DNA of 64,000 nucleotides from Mycobacterium sp. E3198 (lineage in GTDB: Bacteria > Actinomycetota > Actinomycetes > Mycobacteriales > Mycobacteriaceae). The notes below the pieces were generated by a model. It did not search any database, had not been told where the DNA came from, and worked only from the letters and a program-made list of their open reading frames with translations. Where the stretch lies: the NCBI RefSeq assembly GCF_001667015.1, contig NZ_LZIS01000204.1, forward strand, positions 1 to 64,000. The letters are read 5' to 3'. The translations under genes and the position numbers were made by a program. This document shows positions 8,949 to 17,574 of this stretch, piece by piece (positions within the stretch are counted from its first letter, which is position 1; the number at the start of each line of letters is the position of its first letter).

Positions 8949-10111
8949 GACAGCCCCAGCGATCGCGCGATGAGCATCAACTGCACCTCCGTGGTCCCTT
9001 CCCCGATCTCCAGGATCTTGCTGTCGCGGTAGTGGCGCGCCACCGGGTACTCGTTCATGAAGCCGTAGCCGCCGTGAACCTGGGTGGCGTCGCGGGCGTT
9101 GTCCATCGCGGCCTCGGACGAGATCATCTTGGCGATCGCGGCCTCCTTCTTGAAGGGCTTGCCGGCCAACATCTTCGCGGCGGCCTCGTAATACGCGGTA
9201 CGCGCGACGTGGGCGCGGGCCTCCATCCGGGCGATCTTGAAGCTGATCGCCTGGTACGAGCCGATCGGCTGGCCGAACGACTGGCGTTCCTTTGCGTACT
9301 TGACGCTTTCGTCGACGCAGCCCTGCGCCGCCCCGGTCGCCAGCGCGGCGATCGCGATGCGGCCCTCGTCCAGGATGGACAGGAAGTTCGCGTAGCCGGT
9401 GCCGCGGGCGCCCAGCAGGTTCTCCTCCGGCACGCGGGCGTCGGCGAAGGTCAGCGGGTGGGTGTCCGACGCGTTCCAGCCGACCTTGTTGTAGACCGGT
9501 TCGACGGTGAAACCCGGTGTGCCGCTGGGCACGATGATCGTCGAGATCTCCTTCTTGTCGCCCGCGAGGGTTCCGGTGACGGCGGTGACGGTGACCAGCG
9601 AGGTGATGTCGGTACCGGAGTTGGTGATGAATTGCTTGGTGCCGTTGATCACCCACTCGCCGTCGTCGAGCCGCGCGGTGGTGCGGGTGGCGCCCGCGTC
9701 GGAGCCGGCGCCCGGTTCGGTGAGCCCGAAGCCGGCCAGCGCCCGGCCGGCCACGAGGTCCGGCAGCCACTTCTGTTTCTGCTCCTCGGTGCCGAACCGG
9801 TAGATCGGCATCGCGCCGAGGCCGACGCCGGCCTCCAGCGTGATGGCCACCGACTGGTCGACCTTGCCGAGCTCCTCGAGCGCCAGCGCCAGCGCGAAGT
9901 AGTCGCCGCCCATCCCGCCGTACTCCTCCGGGAAAGGCAAGCCGAACAGGCCCATCTCGGCCATCTTGGCGACCACCTCGTACGGGAAGCTGTGCTCCTC
10001 ATCGTGTTTGGCCGACACGGGTGCGACGACGGTGCGTGCGAAGTCCGCCACCGTGTCGCGAAGATCCTCGTATTCCTTGGGCAACGTGCCCGCGGTCATA
10101 AATGTCGTCAT
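8945..10111 (-). CDS. fadE19: Acyl-CoA dehydrogenase FadE19 (isovaleryl-CoA dehydrogenase type)
   Basis: 388 residues with the full acyl-CoA dehydrogenase fold: FAD-binding FGLTEPGAGSDAGATRTTA, FITNSGTD, then VHGGYGFMNEYPVARHYRDSKILEIGEGTTEVQ at the C-terminus. It oxidises a short or branched acyl-CoA, most likely isovaleryl-CoA given the carboxylase and lyase next to it. Its stop overlaps the maoC GTG, and its own ATG overlaps the accA1 stop by 4 nt. Counterpart Rv2500c. Confidence 0.93.
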   Translation of the reverse strand: MTTFMTAGTLPKEYEDLRDTVADFARTVVAPVSAKHDEEHSFPYEVVAKMAEMGLFGLPFPEEYGGMGGDYFALALALEELGKVDQSVAITLEAGVGLGAMPIYRFGTEEQKQKWLPDLVAGRALAGFGLTEPGAGSDAGATRTTARLDDGEWVINGTKQFITNSGTDITSLVTVTAVTGTLAGDKKEISTIIVPSGTPGFTVEPVYNKVGWNASDTHPLTFADARVPEENLLGARGTGYANFLSILDEGRIAIAALATGAAQGCVDESVKYAKERQSFGQPIGSYQAISFKIARMEARAHVARTAYYEAAAKMLAGKPFKKEAAIAKMISSEAAMDNARDATQVHGGYGFMNEYPVARHYRDSKILEIGEGTTEVQLMLIARSLGLS

Positions 10112-12090
10112 TCCTCGTCCTTGCTCTCTTCACTCAGCCGGGCCAGCACCTGGTCCACCGTCACTTGATCGCCGACGGAGACCAGCACCTCCACCCGCCC
10201 CGAAACCGGCGCGGCCAGCGAATGTTCCATCTTCATCGCCTCGACGACCACCACCACGTCGCCCTCGGAGACCTCGGCGCCGGATTCGGCCTGCACCGCG
10301 ATCACGTTGCCGGGCATCGGGCTGACGACCTCGGCCTGGCGTGCGCCGGTCCCCCGGTGGATCTTGTGTTCCTCGGCCTCGCGCAGGTGCCAGGTCCCCC
10401 GCTCGTCGGCGATCCACAGGTGCCGGTCGGCCTCGGCCCACCAGTATTCGCGGCGCCGCCCGTCCAACGTCACGCCGATCCGCGGGCCGTCGAGTTCGAC
10501 ACGGGCGGAGCCGATCTCACCGTCGCCGACCTGTACCGTGGCGGCGTCGGGCGGGCCCCACACCGATACCGTCTCGCTGCGCAGCGGGGTCTGCATGTCG
10601 GTGCGCACCGGGGCCGCGCCGCCGCCGACCCGCCATCCCGTCGGCGCCGCCCACGGGTTGCCCCGCGCCTGGAAAGTTAACGCCCACTGACGGAACAACC
10701 CACCGGCGGCCAGCACGTCGTCGGGCGGCGGGGCCGGCGCGAAGTCCGCCAGCCGCTCGTCCAGCAGCGCGGTGTCCAGGTCGCCGGCGCGCACCCGCTC
10801 GTCGGCGAGCAGGAACCGCAGGAATTCGACGTTGGTCTGCAGGCCCAGGATCACCGTATGCGCCAGCGCCCGATCGAGTTTCGCGAGCGCCCCGTCGCGA
10901 TCGTCCGCGTGGGCGATCACCTTGCTCAGCATCGGGTCGTAGTCGCTGCCGACCAGCGTGCCGGTCAGCAGCGACGAGTCCACCCGCACGCCGGCGCCGG
11001 ACGGCTCGGACACCCGCAGCACCCGGCCGCCGGTGGGCAGGAACCCGCGCGCCGGGTCCTCGGCGTAGACGCGGGCCTCGATCGCATGCCCGCGCAATTC
11101 AATGTCGCCCTGGGCGAATCCGAGCTTCTCGGCGGCCGCGACCCGCAGCTGCCACTCGACCAGGTCCAGGCCGGTGACCGCCTCGGTGACCGGGTGTTCC
11201 ACCTGTAGGCGGGTGTTCATCTCCATGAAGAAGAATTCGTCGGGACGAGCCGCGGAGACGATGAATTCCACCGTGCCGGCGCCGACATAGTCGACGCTGC
11301 GGGCGGTGTTGCAGGCCGCGGCTCCGATCCGGGCGCGGGTCTCGGCGTCGAGGAGCGGCGAGGGCGCCTCCTCGATGACTTTCTGGTGGCGCCGCTGCAG
11401 GCTGCACTCGCGCTCGCCCAGGTGCACCACGTTGCCGTGCGCGTCGGCGAGCACCTGCACCTCGATGTGCCTGGGCCGCAACACGAACCGCTCCAGGAAC
11501 AGCGTGTCGTCGCCGAACGAGGAGCCGGCCTCGCGCCGGGCGCTCACCAGCGCCTCGCGCAGCCGCGCCGGGTCGTCGACCAGCCGCATGCCCTTTCCGC
11601 CGCCGCCGGCCGACGGCTTGATCAACACCGGGTAGCCGACCTCCTCGGCCGCCGCGACGAGATCGTCGTCGCTCAGCCCGGGCCTGGCCACACCCGGCAC
11701 CACCGGCACGTCGAAGGCGGCGACCGCGTTCTTCGCGGTGATCTTGTCGCCCATCACCTCGATCGCCCGCGCCGGCGGTCCCAGGAACACCACCCCGGCG
11801 CGTTCGCAGGCCGCGGCGAAATGCGCGTTCTCCGAGAGGAATCCGTAGCCCGGGTGGATCGCCTGGGATCCGGTGCGTGTCGCGGCGTCGATCACCTTGT
11901 CGATGTCGAGGTAGCTTTCGCGCGCCGCCGCGGGTCCGAGGCGCACGGCCGTGTCGGCCTCGAGCATATGGCGCGCGGTGGCGTCGGGGTCGCTGTAGAC
12001 GGCGACCGAGCGGATGCCCAGCCGGCGCAGGGTGCGGATCACCCGCACGGCGATCTCGCCGCGGTTGGCCACTAATACCGTGTCGAACAT
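10108..12090 (-). CDS. accA1: Acyl-CoA carboxylase alpha subunit (biotin carboxylase plus BCCP)
   Basis: 660 residues. The N-terminal biotin carboxylase (MFDTVLVANRGEIAVRVIRT) contains the ATP-grasp glycine loop KPSAGGGGKGMR and the MNTRLQVEHPVTE motif. A C-terminal carrier domain has the biotinylation site EAMKMEH (Lys about 620). With AccD1 it forms the 3-methylcrotonyl-CoA carboxylase of leucine degradation; AccA1-AccD1 has that activity in M. tuberculosis. The ATG at 12088-12090 was chosen because VLVANRGEIA is the conserved family N-terminus; the upstream in-frame extension is a shadow of accD1. The 4-nt gap to accD1 supports coupling. Confidence 0.95.
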   Translation of the reverse strand: MFDTVLVANRGEIAVRVIRTLRRLGIRSVAVYSDPDATARHMLEADTAVRLGPAAARESYLDIDKVIDAATRTGSQAIHPGYGFLSENAHFAAACERAGVVFLGPPARAIEVMGDKITAKNAVAAFDVPVVPGVARPGLSDDDLVAAAEEVGYPVLIKPSAGGGGKGMRLVDDPARLREALVSARREAGSSFGDDTLFLERFVLRPRHIEVQVLADAHGNVVHLGERECSLQRRHQKVIEEAPSPLLDAETRARIGAAACNTARSVDYVGAGTVEFIVSAARPDEFFFMEMNTRLQVEHPVTEAVTGLDLVEWQLRVAAAEKLGFAQGDIELRGHAIEARVYAEDPARGFLPTGGRVLRVSEPSGAGVRVDSSLLTGTLVGSDYDPMLSKVIAHADDRDGALAKLDRALAHTVILGLQTNVEFLRFLLADERVRAGDLDTALLDERLADFAPAPPPDDVLAAGGLFRQWALTFQARGNPWAAPTGWRVGGGAAPVRTDMQTPLRSETVSVWGPPDAATVQVGDGEIGSARVELDGPRIGVTLDGRRREYWWAEADRHLWIADERGTWHLREAEEHKIHRGTGARQAEVVSPMPGNVIAVQAESGAEVSEGDVVVVVEAMKMEHSLAAPVSGRVEVLVSVGDQVTVDQVLARLSEESKDEE

Positions 12091-12094
12091 CGCG

Positions 12095-13681
12095 TCACAT
12101 CCGGAATACGCCGTAGGAGACCGGTTCCAGCGGCGCGTGGGCGCACGCCGAAAGGGCAAGCCCCAGAATCGTTCTGGTATCGGCCGGGTCGATGATGCCG
12201 TCGTCCCAGAGGCGCGCCGTGGAGTAGTACGGGTTGCCCTGGTCCTCATACTGCGCCCGGATGGGCGCCTTGAACGCCTCCTCCTCGTCGGCCGACCACG
12301 GCTTGCCGGCCGCGCTAAGCTGCTCGCCGCGCACCGTCGCCAGCACCGACGCGGCCTGCTCGCCCCCCATCACCGAGATCCGGGCGTTGGGCCACATCCA
12401 CAGGAAGCGCGGCGAATACGCCCGCCCGCACATCGAATAGTTGCCCGCGCCATAGGATCCGCCGATCACGACGGTCAGCTTGGGCACCCGCGCGCAGGCC
12501 ACCGCGGTGACCATCTTCGCGCCGTGCTTGGCGATGCCGCCGGCCTCGTAGTCGCGGCCGACCATGAACCCGGCAATGTTCTGCAAGAACAGCAGCGGGA
12601 TCTTGCGCTTGTCGCACAGCTCGATGAAATGCGCGCCCTTCAAGGCGGATTCGCTGAACAGCACGCCGTTGTTGGCGACGATGCCGACGGGATGGCCGTG
12701 GATGCGCGCGAAGGCGGTCACCAGCGTCTTGCCGTAGTTGGCCTTGAATTCGCTGAATTCGCTGCCGTCGACCAGCCGCAGGATGACCTCGTGCACGTCG
12801 TAGGGCACGCGCGGGTCCGGCGGCACCACATCGTAGAGCCCGGACTGCGCGTGCTTGGGCTCGATCGAGGGCTGCACCTCCCATTGGGCGGGCTCGCGGG
12901 GGCCGAAGGTGGCCGCGATCGAGCGGACGATGCGCAGCGCGTGCTCGTCGTCGTCGGCGAGGTGGTCGGTGACCCCGGACACCCGCGAATGCAGGTCGCC
13001 GCCGCCGAGCTCCTCGGCCGAGACGATCTCGCCGGTGGCGGCTTTCACCAGCGGCGGCCCGCCCAGAAAGATGGTGCCCTGCTCGCGGACGATGACGGCC
13101 TCGTCGCTCATCGCCGGCACGTAGGCGCCGCCGGCCGTGCACGAACCGAGCACGGCGGCCACCTGCGGGATTTCCTGGGCGCTCATGGTCGCCTGGTTGT
13201 AGAAGATGCGCCCGAAGTGCTCGCGGTCGGGGAAGACCTCGTCCTGGCGCGGCAGGAACGCGCCGCCGGAGTCGACCAGGTAGATGCACGGCAGCCGATT
13301 CTGCAGCGCCACCTCCTGGGCGCGCAGGTGCTTCTTGACCGTCATCGGGTAGTAGGTGCCGCCCTTGACGGTCGCGTCGTTGGCGACGATCACGCACTCG
13401 CGCCCCGACACCCGGCCGATCCCGGTGATGATCCCGGCGCCCGGGGACTCGTCGTCGTACATGCCGTTGGCGGCCAGCGGGGCCAGCTCCAAAAACGGGC
13501 TGCCCGGGTCGAGCAGGCGGTCCACCCGCTCGCGGGGCAGCAGCTTGCCGCGGCTGACGTGGCGTTCCCGCGCGCGCTCGTTGCCGCCCAACGCCGCGGC
13601 CGCCAGCTTGGCGTTCAACTCGGCGACCAGGCGGCGGTGCTCGTCGGCGAACGACGGCGCGGTCTTGACGGCGGTGCTCAT
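12095..13681 (-). CDS. accD1: Acyl-CoA carboxylase beta subunit (carboxyltransferase)
   Basis: 528 residues of the carboxyltransferase family. The N-terminal half holds GKLLPRERVDRLLDPGSPFLEL, YLVDSGGAFLPRQ and GSCTAGGAYVPAMSDEAV. The C-terminal half has GIVANNGVLFSESALKGAHFIELC, NIAGFMVG and GGSYGAGNYSMCGRAYSP. It transfers CO2 from carboxybiotin on AccA1 to 3-methylcrotonyl-CoA. A GGGAGG ribosome site sits about 5 nt before the ATG, and the ATG overlaps the scoB stop by 4 nt. Counterpart Rv2502c (529 residues). Confidence 0.95.
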   Translation of the reverse strand: MSTAVKTAPSFADEHRRLVAELNAKLAAAALGGNERARERHVSRGKLLPRERVDRLLDPGSPFLELAPLAANGMYDDESPGAGIITGIGRVSGRECVIVANDATVKGGTYYPMTVKKHLRAQEVALQNRLPCIYLVDSGGAFLPRQDEVFPDREHFGRIFYNQATMSAQEIPQVAAVLGSCTAGGAYVPAMSDEAVIVREQGTIFLGGPPLVKAATGEIVSAEELGGGDLHSRVSGVTDHLADDDEHALRIVRSIAATFGPREPAQWEVQPSIEPKHAQSGLYDVVPPDPRVPYDVHEVILRLVDGSEFSEFKANYGKTLVTAFARIHGHPVGIVANNGVLFSESALKGAHFIELCDKRKIPLLFLQNIAGFMVGRDYEAGGIAKHGAKMVTAVACARVPKLTVVIGGSYGAGNYSMCGRAYSPRFLWMWPNARISVMGGEQAASVLATVRGEQLSAAGKPWSADEEEAFKAPIRAQYEDQGNPYYSTARLWDDGIIDPADTRTILGLALSACAHAPLEPVSYGVFRM

Positions 13682-14322
13682 GGGTGCCTCCCGGTCAGCG
13701 CAAGGGGCGGTTCGGTTTTGGCCAGCACCTCGTCGACGGAGACCTCGGGGGCGGTCTCGACGAGGCGCAGGCCGTCGTCGCACACGTCGATGACGGCGAG
13801 GTCGGTGATGATGCGGTCGACGCAGCCCACGCCGGTCAGCGGAAGGGTGCACCGCTCAACGACTTTCGGCGTGCCGTCCCGCGCGGTGTGCTCCATCATC
13901 ACGATCACCTTACGGGCGCCGTGCACCAGGTCCATCGCGCCGCCCATGCCCTTGACCAGCTTTCCCGGGATCATCCAGTTGGCGAGGTCGCCGGTGGCCG
14001 AAACCTGCATGGCCCCGAGCACCGCGACGTCGAGGTGCCCGCCGCGAATGATCCCGAACGAGGTTGAGGAGGCGAAGAACGCCGCGCCGGGCAGCGTCGT
14101 GACGGTCTCCTTGCCCGCGTTGATCAGGTCCGCGTCGACGTCCTCGGCCCGCGGATACGGGCCGACACCGAGGATCCCGTTTTCCGAGTGGATGACGACG
14201 GTGACGCCGTCGGGGATGTGGTTGGGGATCAGCGTGGGCATGCCGATGCCGAGGTTGACGTATTGGCCGTCCTCGAATTCGGCGGCCACCCGGGCGGCCA
14301 GGCCCTCCCTCGTCCAGCTCAC
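13678..14322 (-). CDS. scoB: Succinyl-CoA:3-ketoacid CoA-transferase subunit B
   Basis: 214 residues from a GTG at 14320-14322 that overlaps scoA by 4 nt (GTGA). It shows NLGIGMPTLIPNHIP and the SENGILGVGP motif whose Glu (about residue 47) carries the CoA thioester in the ping-pong mechanism. With ScoA it activates acetoacetate with CoA from succinyl-CoA, using the acetoacetate that HMG-CoA cleavage releases. Counterpart Rv2503c. Confidence 0.94.
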   Translation of the reverse strand: MSWTREGLAARVAAEFEDGQYVNLGIGMPTLIPNHIPDGVTVVIHSENGILGVGPYPRAEDVDADLINAGKETVTTLPGAAFFASSTSFGIIRGGHLDVAVLGAMQVSATGDLANWMIPGKLVKGMGGAMDLVHGARKVIVMMEHTARDGTPKVVERCTLPLTGVGCVDRIITDLAVIDVCDDGLRLVETAPEVSVDEVLAKTEPPLALTGRHP

Positions 14323-15062
14323 CGGACCGTCACCTTCTCGATCGGCTTGTCGGGGTCGGGCACGTGGACGACCCGGTGCACGAAGACGCCCGGGGTGTGC
14401 ACCGCGGCGGGGTCGATCTCGCCGGGCTCGACGAGGTGTTCGACCTCGGCGATGGTGATCCTGCCGGCCGTGGCGCAGTCGGGATTGAAGTTGGCGGCGG
14501 CCGCCCGGTAGACGAGGTTGCCGTGCCGGTCGCCCTTCCAGGCGTGCACCAGCGCGAAGTCGGTCCGGATCGCGCGCTCGAGAACGTAGGTGACGCCGTC
14601 GAACTCGCGCGTCTCCTTCGGGGGCGAGAGCACCGCCACCGCGCCGGAGGAGTCGTAGCGCCACGGCAGGCCGCCGTCGGCGACCGGGGTGCCGACCCCC
14701 GCGGGCGTGTAGAACGCCGGGATGCCCGCGCCACCGGCGCGCAGCCGCTCCGCCAGCGTGCCCTGCGGGGTGAGCTCCACCTCGATCTCACCGGCGAGGA
14801 TCTGGCGGGCGAACTCCTTGTTGTCACCGACATAGGAGGCGACGGCCCGGCGAATCCGCTTGTGGTGCAACAGCGCTTCCAGCCCGACGCCGTAGCCGCC
14901 GCAGTTGTTGGACACCGTCTCGAGATCGCGGACGCCGCTGTCGACCAGCGCCGCGATCAGCGCCTCGGGGATGCCGCAAAACCCGAATCCCCCGACCGCC
15001 AGCGACGAGCCGTCGGTTATGTCGGCGACCGCCTCGGCGGCCGTCGCCACCACCTTGTCCAT
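14319..15062 (-). CDS. scoA: Succinyl-CoA:3-ketoacid CoA-transferase subunit A
   Basis: 247 residues with the CoA-transferase alpha signature: LAVGGFGFCGIPEALIAAL near the N-terminus and DFALVHAWKGDRHGNLVYR in the middle. It is the first gene of the scoA-citE block. A GGAGG ribosome site precedes the ATG, and a palindrome ends 22 nt upstream (15084-15101), so this is where the operon is expected to be controlled. Counterpart Rv2504c. Confidence 0.95.
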   Translation of the reverse strand: MDKVVATAAEAVADITDGSSLAVGGFGFCGIPEALIAALVDSGVRDLETVSNNCGGYGVGLEALLHHKRIRRAVASYVGDNKEFARQILAGEIEVELTPQGTLAERLRAGGAGIPAFYTPAGVGTPVADGGLPWRYDSSGAVAVLSPPKETREFDGVTYVLERAIRTDFALVHAWKGDRHGNLVYRAAAANFNPDCATAGRITIAEVEHLVEPGEIDPAAVHTPGVFVHRVVHVPDPDKPIEKVTVR

Positions 15063-15083
15063 CGCCGCCGCAGCCTCCGGTTC

Positions 15084-15101
15084 AGTTAATCACCATTAAC
15101 T
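15084..15101. promoter_or_regulatory. Probable BkaR (TetR) operator upstream of scoA
   Basis: Perfect inverted repeat AGTTAAT-CACC-ATTAACT, two 7-bp arms and a 4-bp centre, just before scoA. A close relative (GTTAGTGACGATTAAC) lies before the TetR gene at 16824. In a GC-rich background such an AT-rich palindrome stands out. TetR proteins bind sites of this size. The M. tuberculosis homologue Rv2506 is known as a repressor of this operon; assignment of this exact site is inference. Confidence 0.8.
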
Positions 15102-15153
15102 CAGGCGAGAGTACCATCGCCCGCACCCCGGAGTCCAGGGCGGCCGGCGGCGC

Positions 15154-16770
15154 TCAGTCCTGGTCACGCAGGTACTCGACCGCTTGCTCGCGCATCTCGG
15201 CTTTGCGGACCTTGCCGGTGACCGTCATCGGGAATTCGTCGACGATCCGCAGGTAGCGCGGGACCTTGAAGTGCGCGATCCGCCCGGCGCAGAACGCCCG
15301 CAGGCCCTCGATGGTCAGCGCCGCCCCGTCGCGCAGCATGACCACCGCCATGACCTCCTCGCCGTAGCGCGCGTCGGGCACCCCGATCACGTGGGCGTCG
15401 ACGATGTCGGGATGGGTGTGCAGGAACTCCTCGATCTCGCGCGGGGAGACGTTCTCGCCGCCGCGGACGATCAGGTCCTTGATCCGGCCGGTGATCTGCA
15501 CGTACCCGCACTCGTCCATGACGGCCAGGTCGCCGGTGTGCATCCAGCCGTCGGCGTCGATGACCTCGGCCGTCCGCTCGGGGTCGTTCCAGTAGCCGGC
15601 CATCACCGAATAGCCCCGCGTGCAGAACTCGCCGGCCACCCCGCGCGGCACGGTCCGGTCGCCGGCCGGCTCCACCACCTTGACCTCGAGATGCGGGCCC
15701 ACCCGGCCGACGGTGCCGACGCGCCGTTCGAGCGGATCGTCGGTGCGCGTCTGGGTCGACACCGGGCTCGTTTCGGTCATGCCGTAGCAGATCGAGACCC
15801 CGGGCATGTGCATGCGTTCGATCACCTTGCGCATCACCTCGACCGGGCACGGCGAGCCGGCCATGATGCCGGTGCGCAGGCTCCCCAGGTCGTAGTCGTC
15901 GAAGTCGGGCACGGCGAGTTCGGCGATGAACATGGTTGGGACGCCGTAGAGGCTGGTGCACCGCTCGGCCTGCACGGCGCGCAGGGTGGCGGCGGGATCG
16001 AAGCCGGGCGACGGGATCACCACGCAGGCGCCGTGGCTGGTGGCCGCCAGGTTGCCCATCACCATCCCGAAGCAGTGATAGAAGGGCACCGGGATGCAGA
16101 TCCGGTCGCGCGGGGTGTACTCGAGCAGCTCACCCACCAGGTAGCCGTTGTTGAGAATGTTGCGATGGCTCAGCGTCGCCGCCTTCGGGTAACCCGTTGT
16201 GCCCGACGTGTATTGAATGTTGACGGGATCTTTCCGGTCGAGCCCCGCCGCGAGCTCGGCCAGCGCGGCGGCGTCGGCCTCGGCGCCGGCCAGCTCCTCC
16301 CAGCGCTCGCCGTCCAGGAGCACCATGTCGCCCAGCCCGGGGCAGCGCGGGGCCACCTCGTCCAGCAGGGCGACGTAGTCCGTGTCCTTGAACTGCCGGG
16401 CCGCGATCACCATCGCGACACCGGACTGGGTGAGCGCGTATTCCAATTCGCGCGCCCGGTAGGCGGGGTTGAGGGTCACCAGGATGGCGCCGATTTCGGC
16501 GGTCGCGTACTGGATGAGCACCCACTCCCACCGGTTGGGGGCCCAGATGCCAACCCGATCTCCCCTCCCGATCCCGGCTCGCACCAACCCGGTCGCCAGC
16601 CGCCGCACGTCGGCCAGCAGTTCCGCGTAGCTCCAGCGTCGCCCCGCGGCGACGTCGACGAGCGCGTCGCGCTGCGCGTGCTGCGCGGCGGTGGCCGCCA
16701 GGTTGGCCCCGATCGTCGTTTCGAGCAGCGCAGGCTCGCTCGGGCCCCGTTCATACGACAGGTTTGCCAC
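15154..16770 (-). CDS. fadD35: Acyl-CoA synthetase FadD35
   Basis: About 538 residues of the ANL ligase family: QYTSGTTGYPKAATLSHRN (phosphate loop), CYGMTETSPVS, MAGYWNDPERTAEVI, MHTGDLAVMDECGYVQITGR and GGENVSPREIEEFLHTHP, with a conserved Lys in MTVTGKVRK near the end. It makes acyl-CoA via acyl-AMP. I chose GTG at 16768-16770 because GGAGG lies 4 nt upstream; a TTG at 16795-16797 would add nine residues, closer to the 547 of M. tuberculosis FadD35. It runs divergent from the TetR gene and just upstream of scoA on the same strand, with a 91-nt gap. Confidence 0.9.
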   Translation of the reverse strand: MANLSYERGPSEPALLETTIGANLAATAAQHAQRDALVDVAAGRRWSYAELLADVRRLATGLVRAGIGRGDRVGIWAPNRWEWVLIQYATAEIGAILVTLNPAYRARELEYALTQSGVAMVIAARQFKDTDYVALLDEVAPRCPGLGDMVLLDGERWEELAGAEADAAALAELAAGLDRKDPVNIQYTSGTTGYPKAATLSHRNILNNGYLVGELLEYTPRDRICIPVPFYHCFGMVMGNLAATSHGACVVIPSPGFDPAATLRAVQAERCTSLYGVPTMFIAELAVPDFDDYDLGSLRTGIMAGSPCPVEVMRKVIERMHMPGVSICYGMTETSPVSTQTRTDDPLERRVGTVGRVGPHLEVKVVEPAGDRTVPRGVAGEFCTRGYSVMAGYWNDPERTAEVIDADGWMHTGDLAVMDECGYVQITGRIKDLIVRGGENVSPREIEEFLHTHPDIVDAHVIGVPDARYGEEVMAVVMLRDGAALTIEGLRAFCAGRIAHFKVPRYLRIVDEFPMTVTGKVRKAEMREQAVEYLRDQD

Positions 16771-16823
16771 GGCGCCTCCGGCTGGTTCGCCTATCAACCT
16801 AAACCACCAACCACCCGTGCTAA

Positions 16824-16839
16824 GTTAGTGACGATTAAC
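16824..16839. promoter_or_regulatory. Second probable BkaR operator, in the fadD35-TetR divergent promoter
   Basis: GTTAGTGACGATTAAC matches the reverse complement of the scoA site core (GTTAATGGTGATTAAC) at 13 of 16 positions. It lies between the divergent starts of fadD35 and the TetR gene, so it could serve autorepression and control of fadD35. Binding itself is inferred. Confidence 0.72.
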
Positions 16840-16863
16840 CGAACGGGCGAGACGGAGGCGGTC

Positions 16864-17505
16864 ATGACCACGTCCGCGCCGCAGCCCGACCCGCCGAATC
16901 GCCGCAGCCGGCTGAAATCCGACCGGCGCCTGCAACTCCTGTCGGCCGCCGAGCGCCTGTTCGCCGAGCGCGGTTTCCTCGCGGTGCGCCTGGAAGACAT
17001 CGGCGCCGCGGCGGGTGTCAGCGGCCCGGCGATCTATCGCCACTTCCCCAACAAGGAGTCGATGCTGGTCGAGTTGCTCGTCGGGATCAGCACCCGGCTG
17101 CTCGCCGGCGCCCGGAACGCGCGGGCCCGCAACGCCGACGCGGCCGCCGCGCTGGACGAGCTGGTCGACTTCCACCTCGACTTCGCGCTGGGCGAACCCG
17201 ACCTGATCCGCATCCAGGACCGCGACCTGGCGCACCTGCCCGAGTCCGCCGAGAAGCAGGTGCGCAAGGCGCAGCGCCAATACGTCGAGGTCTGGGTGGG
17301 TGTGCTGCGCGAGCTCAATCCGAAGCTGGCCGAGGCCGACGCCCGGCTGACGGCCCACGCGATCTTCGGGCTGCTCAACTCGACCCCGCACAGCATGAAG
17401 CCCCTCGACGGTTCGCGCGCCAAGCCCGCCGGGGCGGCGCGATCGCGTGCCGTCATGCGGGCGATGACGGTTGCCGCGCTCGAAGCCGGCAATCAGTGCC
17501 CCTGA
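16864..17505 (+). CDS. bkaR: TetR-family repressor of branched-chain catabolism (BkaR-like)
   Basis: 213 residues. The N-terminal TetR HTH covers about 22-66 (LQLLSAAERLFAERGF, LEDIGAAAGVSGPAIYRHFPNKESML). The C-terminal half is the helical ligand domain. Start ATG 16864 has GGAGG about 6 nt before it; the open frame continues far upstream only as the shadow of fadD35. Position and length match M. tuberculosis Rv2506 (215 residues), described as the BkaR repressor of the branched-chain keto acid operon. The effector is probably an acyl-CoA intermediate (inference). Confidence 0.9.
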   Translation: MTTSAPQPDPPNRRSRLKSDRRLQLLSAAERLFAERGFLAVRLEDIGAAAGVSGPAIYRHFPNKESMLVELLVGISTRLLAGARNARARNADAAAALDELVDFHLDFALGEPDLIRIQDRDLAHLPESAEKQVRKAQRQYVEVWVGVLRELNPKLAEADARLTAHAIFGLLNSTPHSMKPLDGSRAKPAGAARSRAVMRAMTVAALEAGNQCP

Positions 17506-17574
17506 GTCGTGGCCCGTCGGGCGAGTCCTCGCCCGGGCGTCCCGCTTAGGTACCCTGCAAGCCATGAGGTGGAC

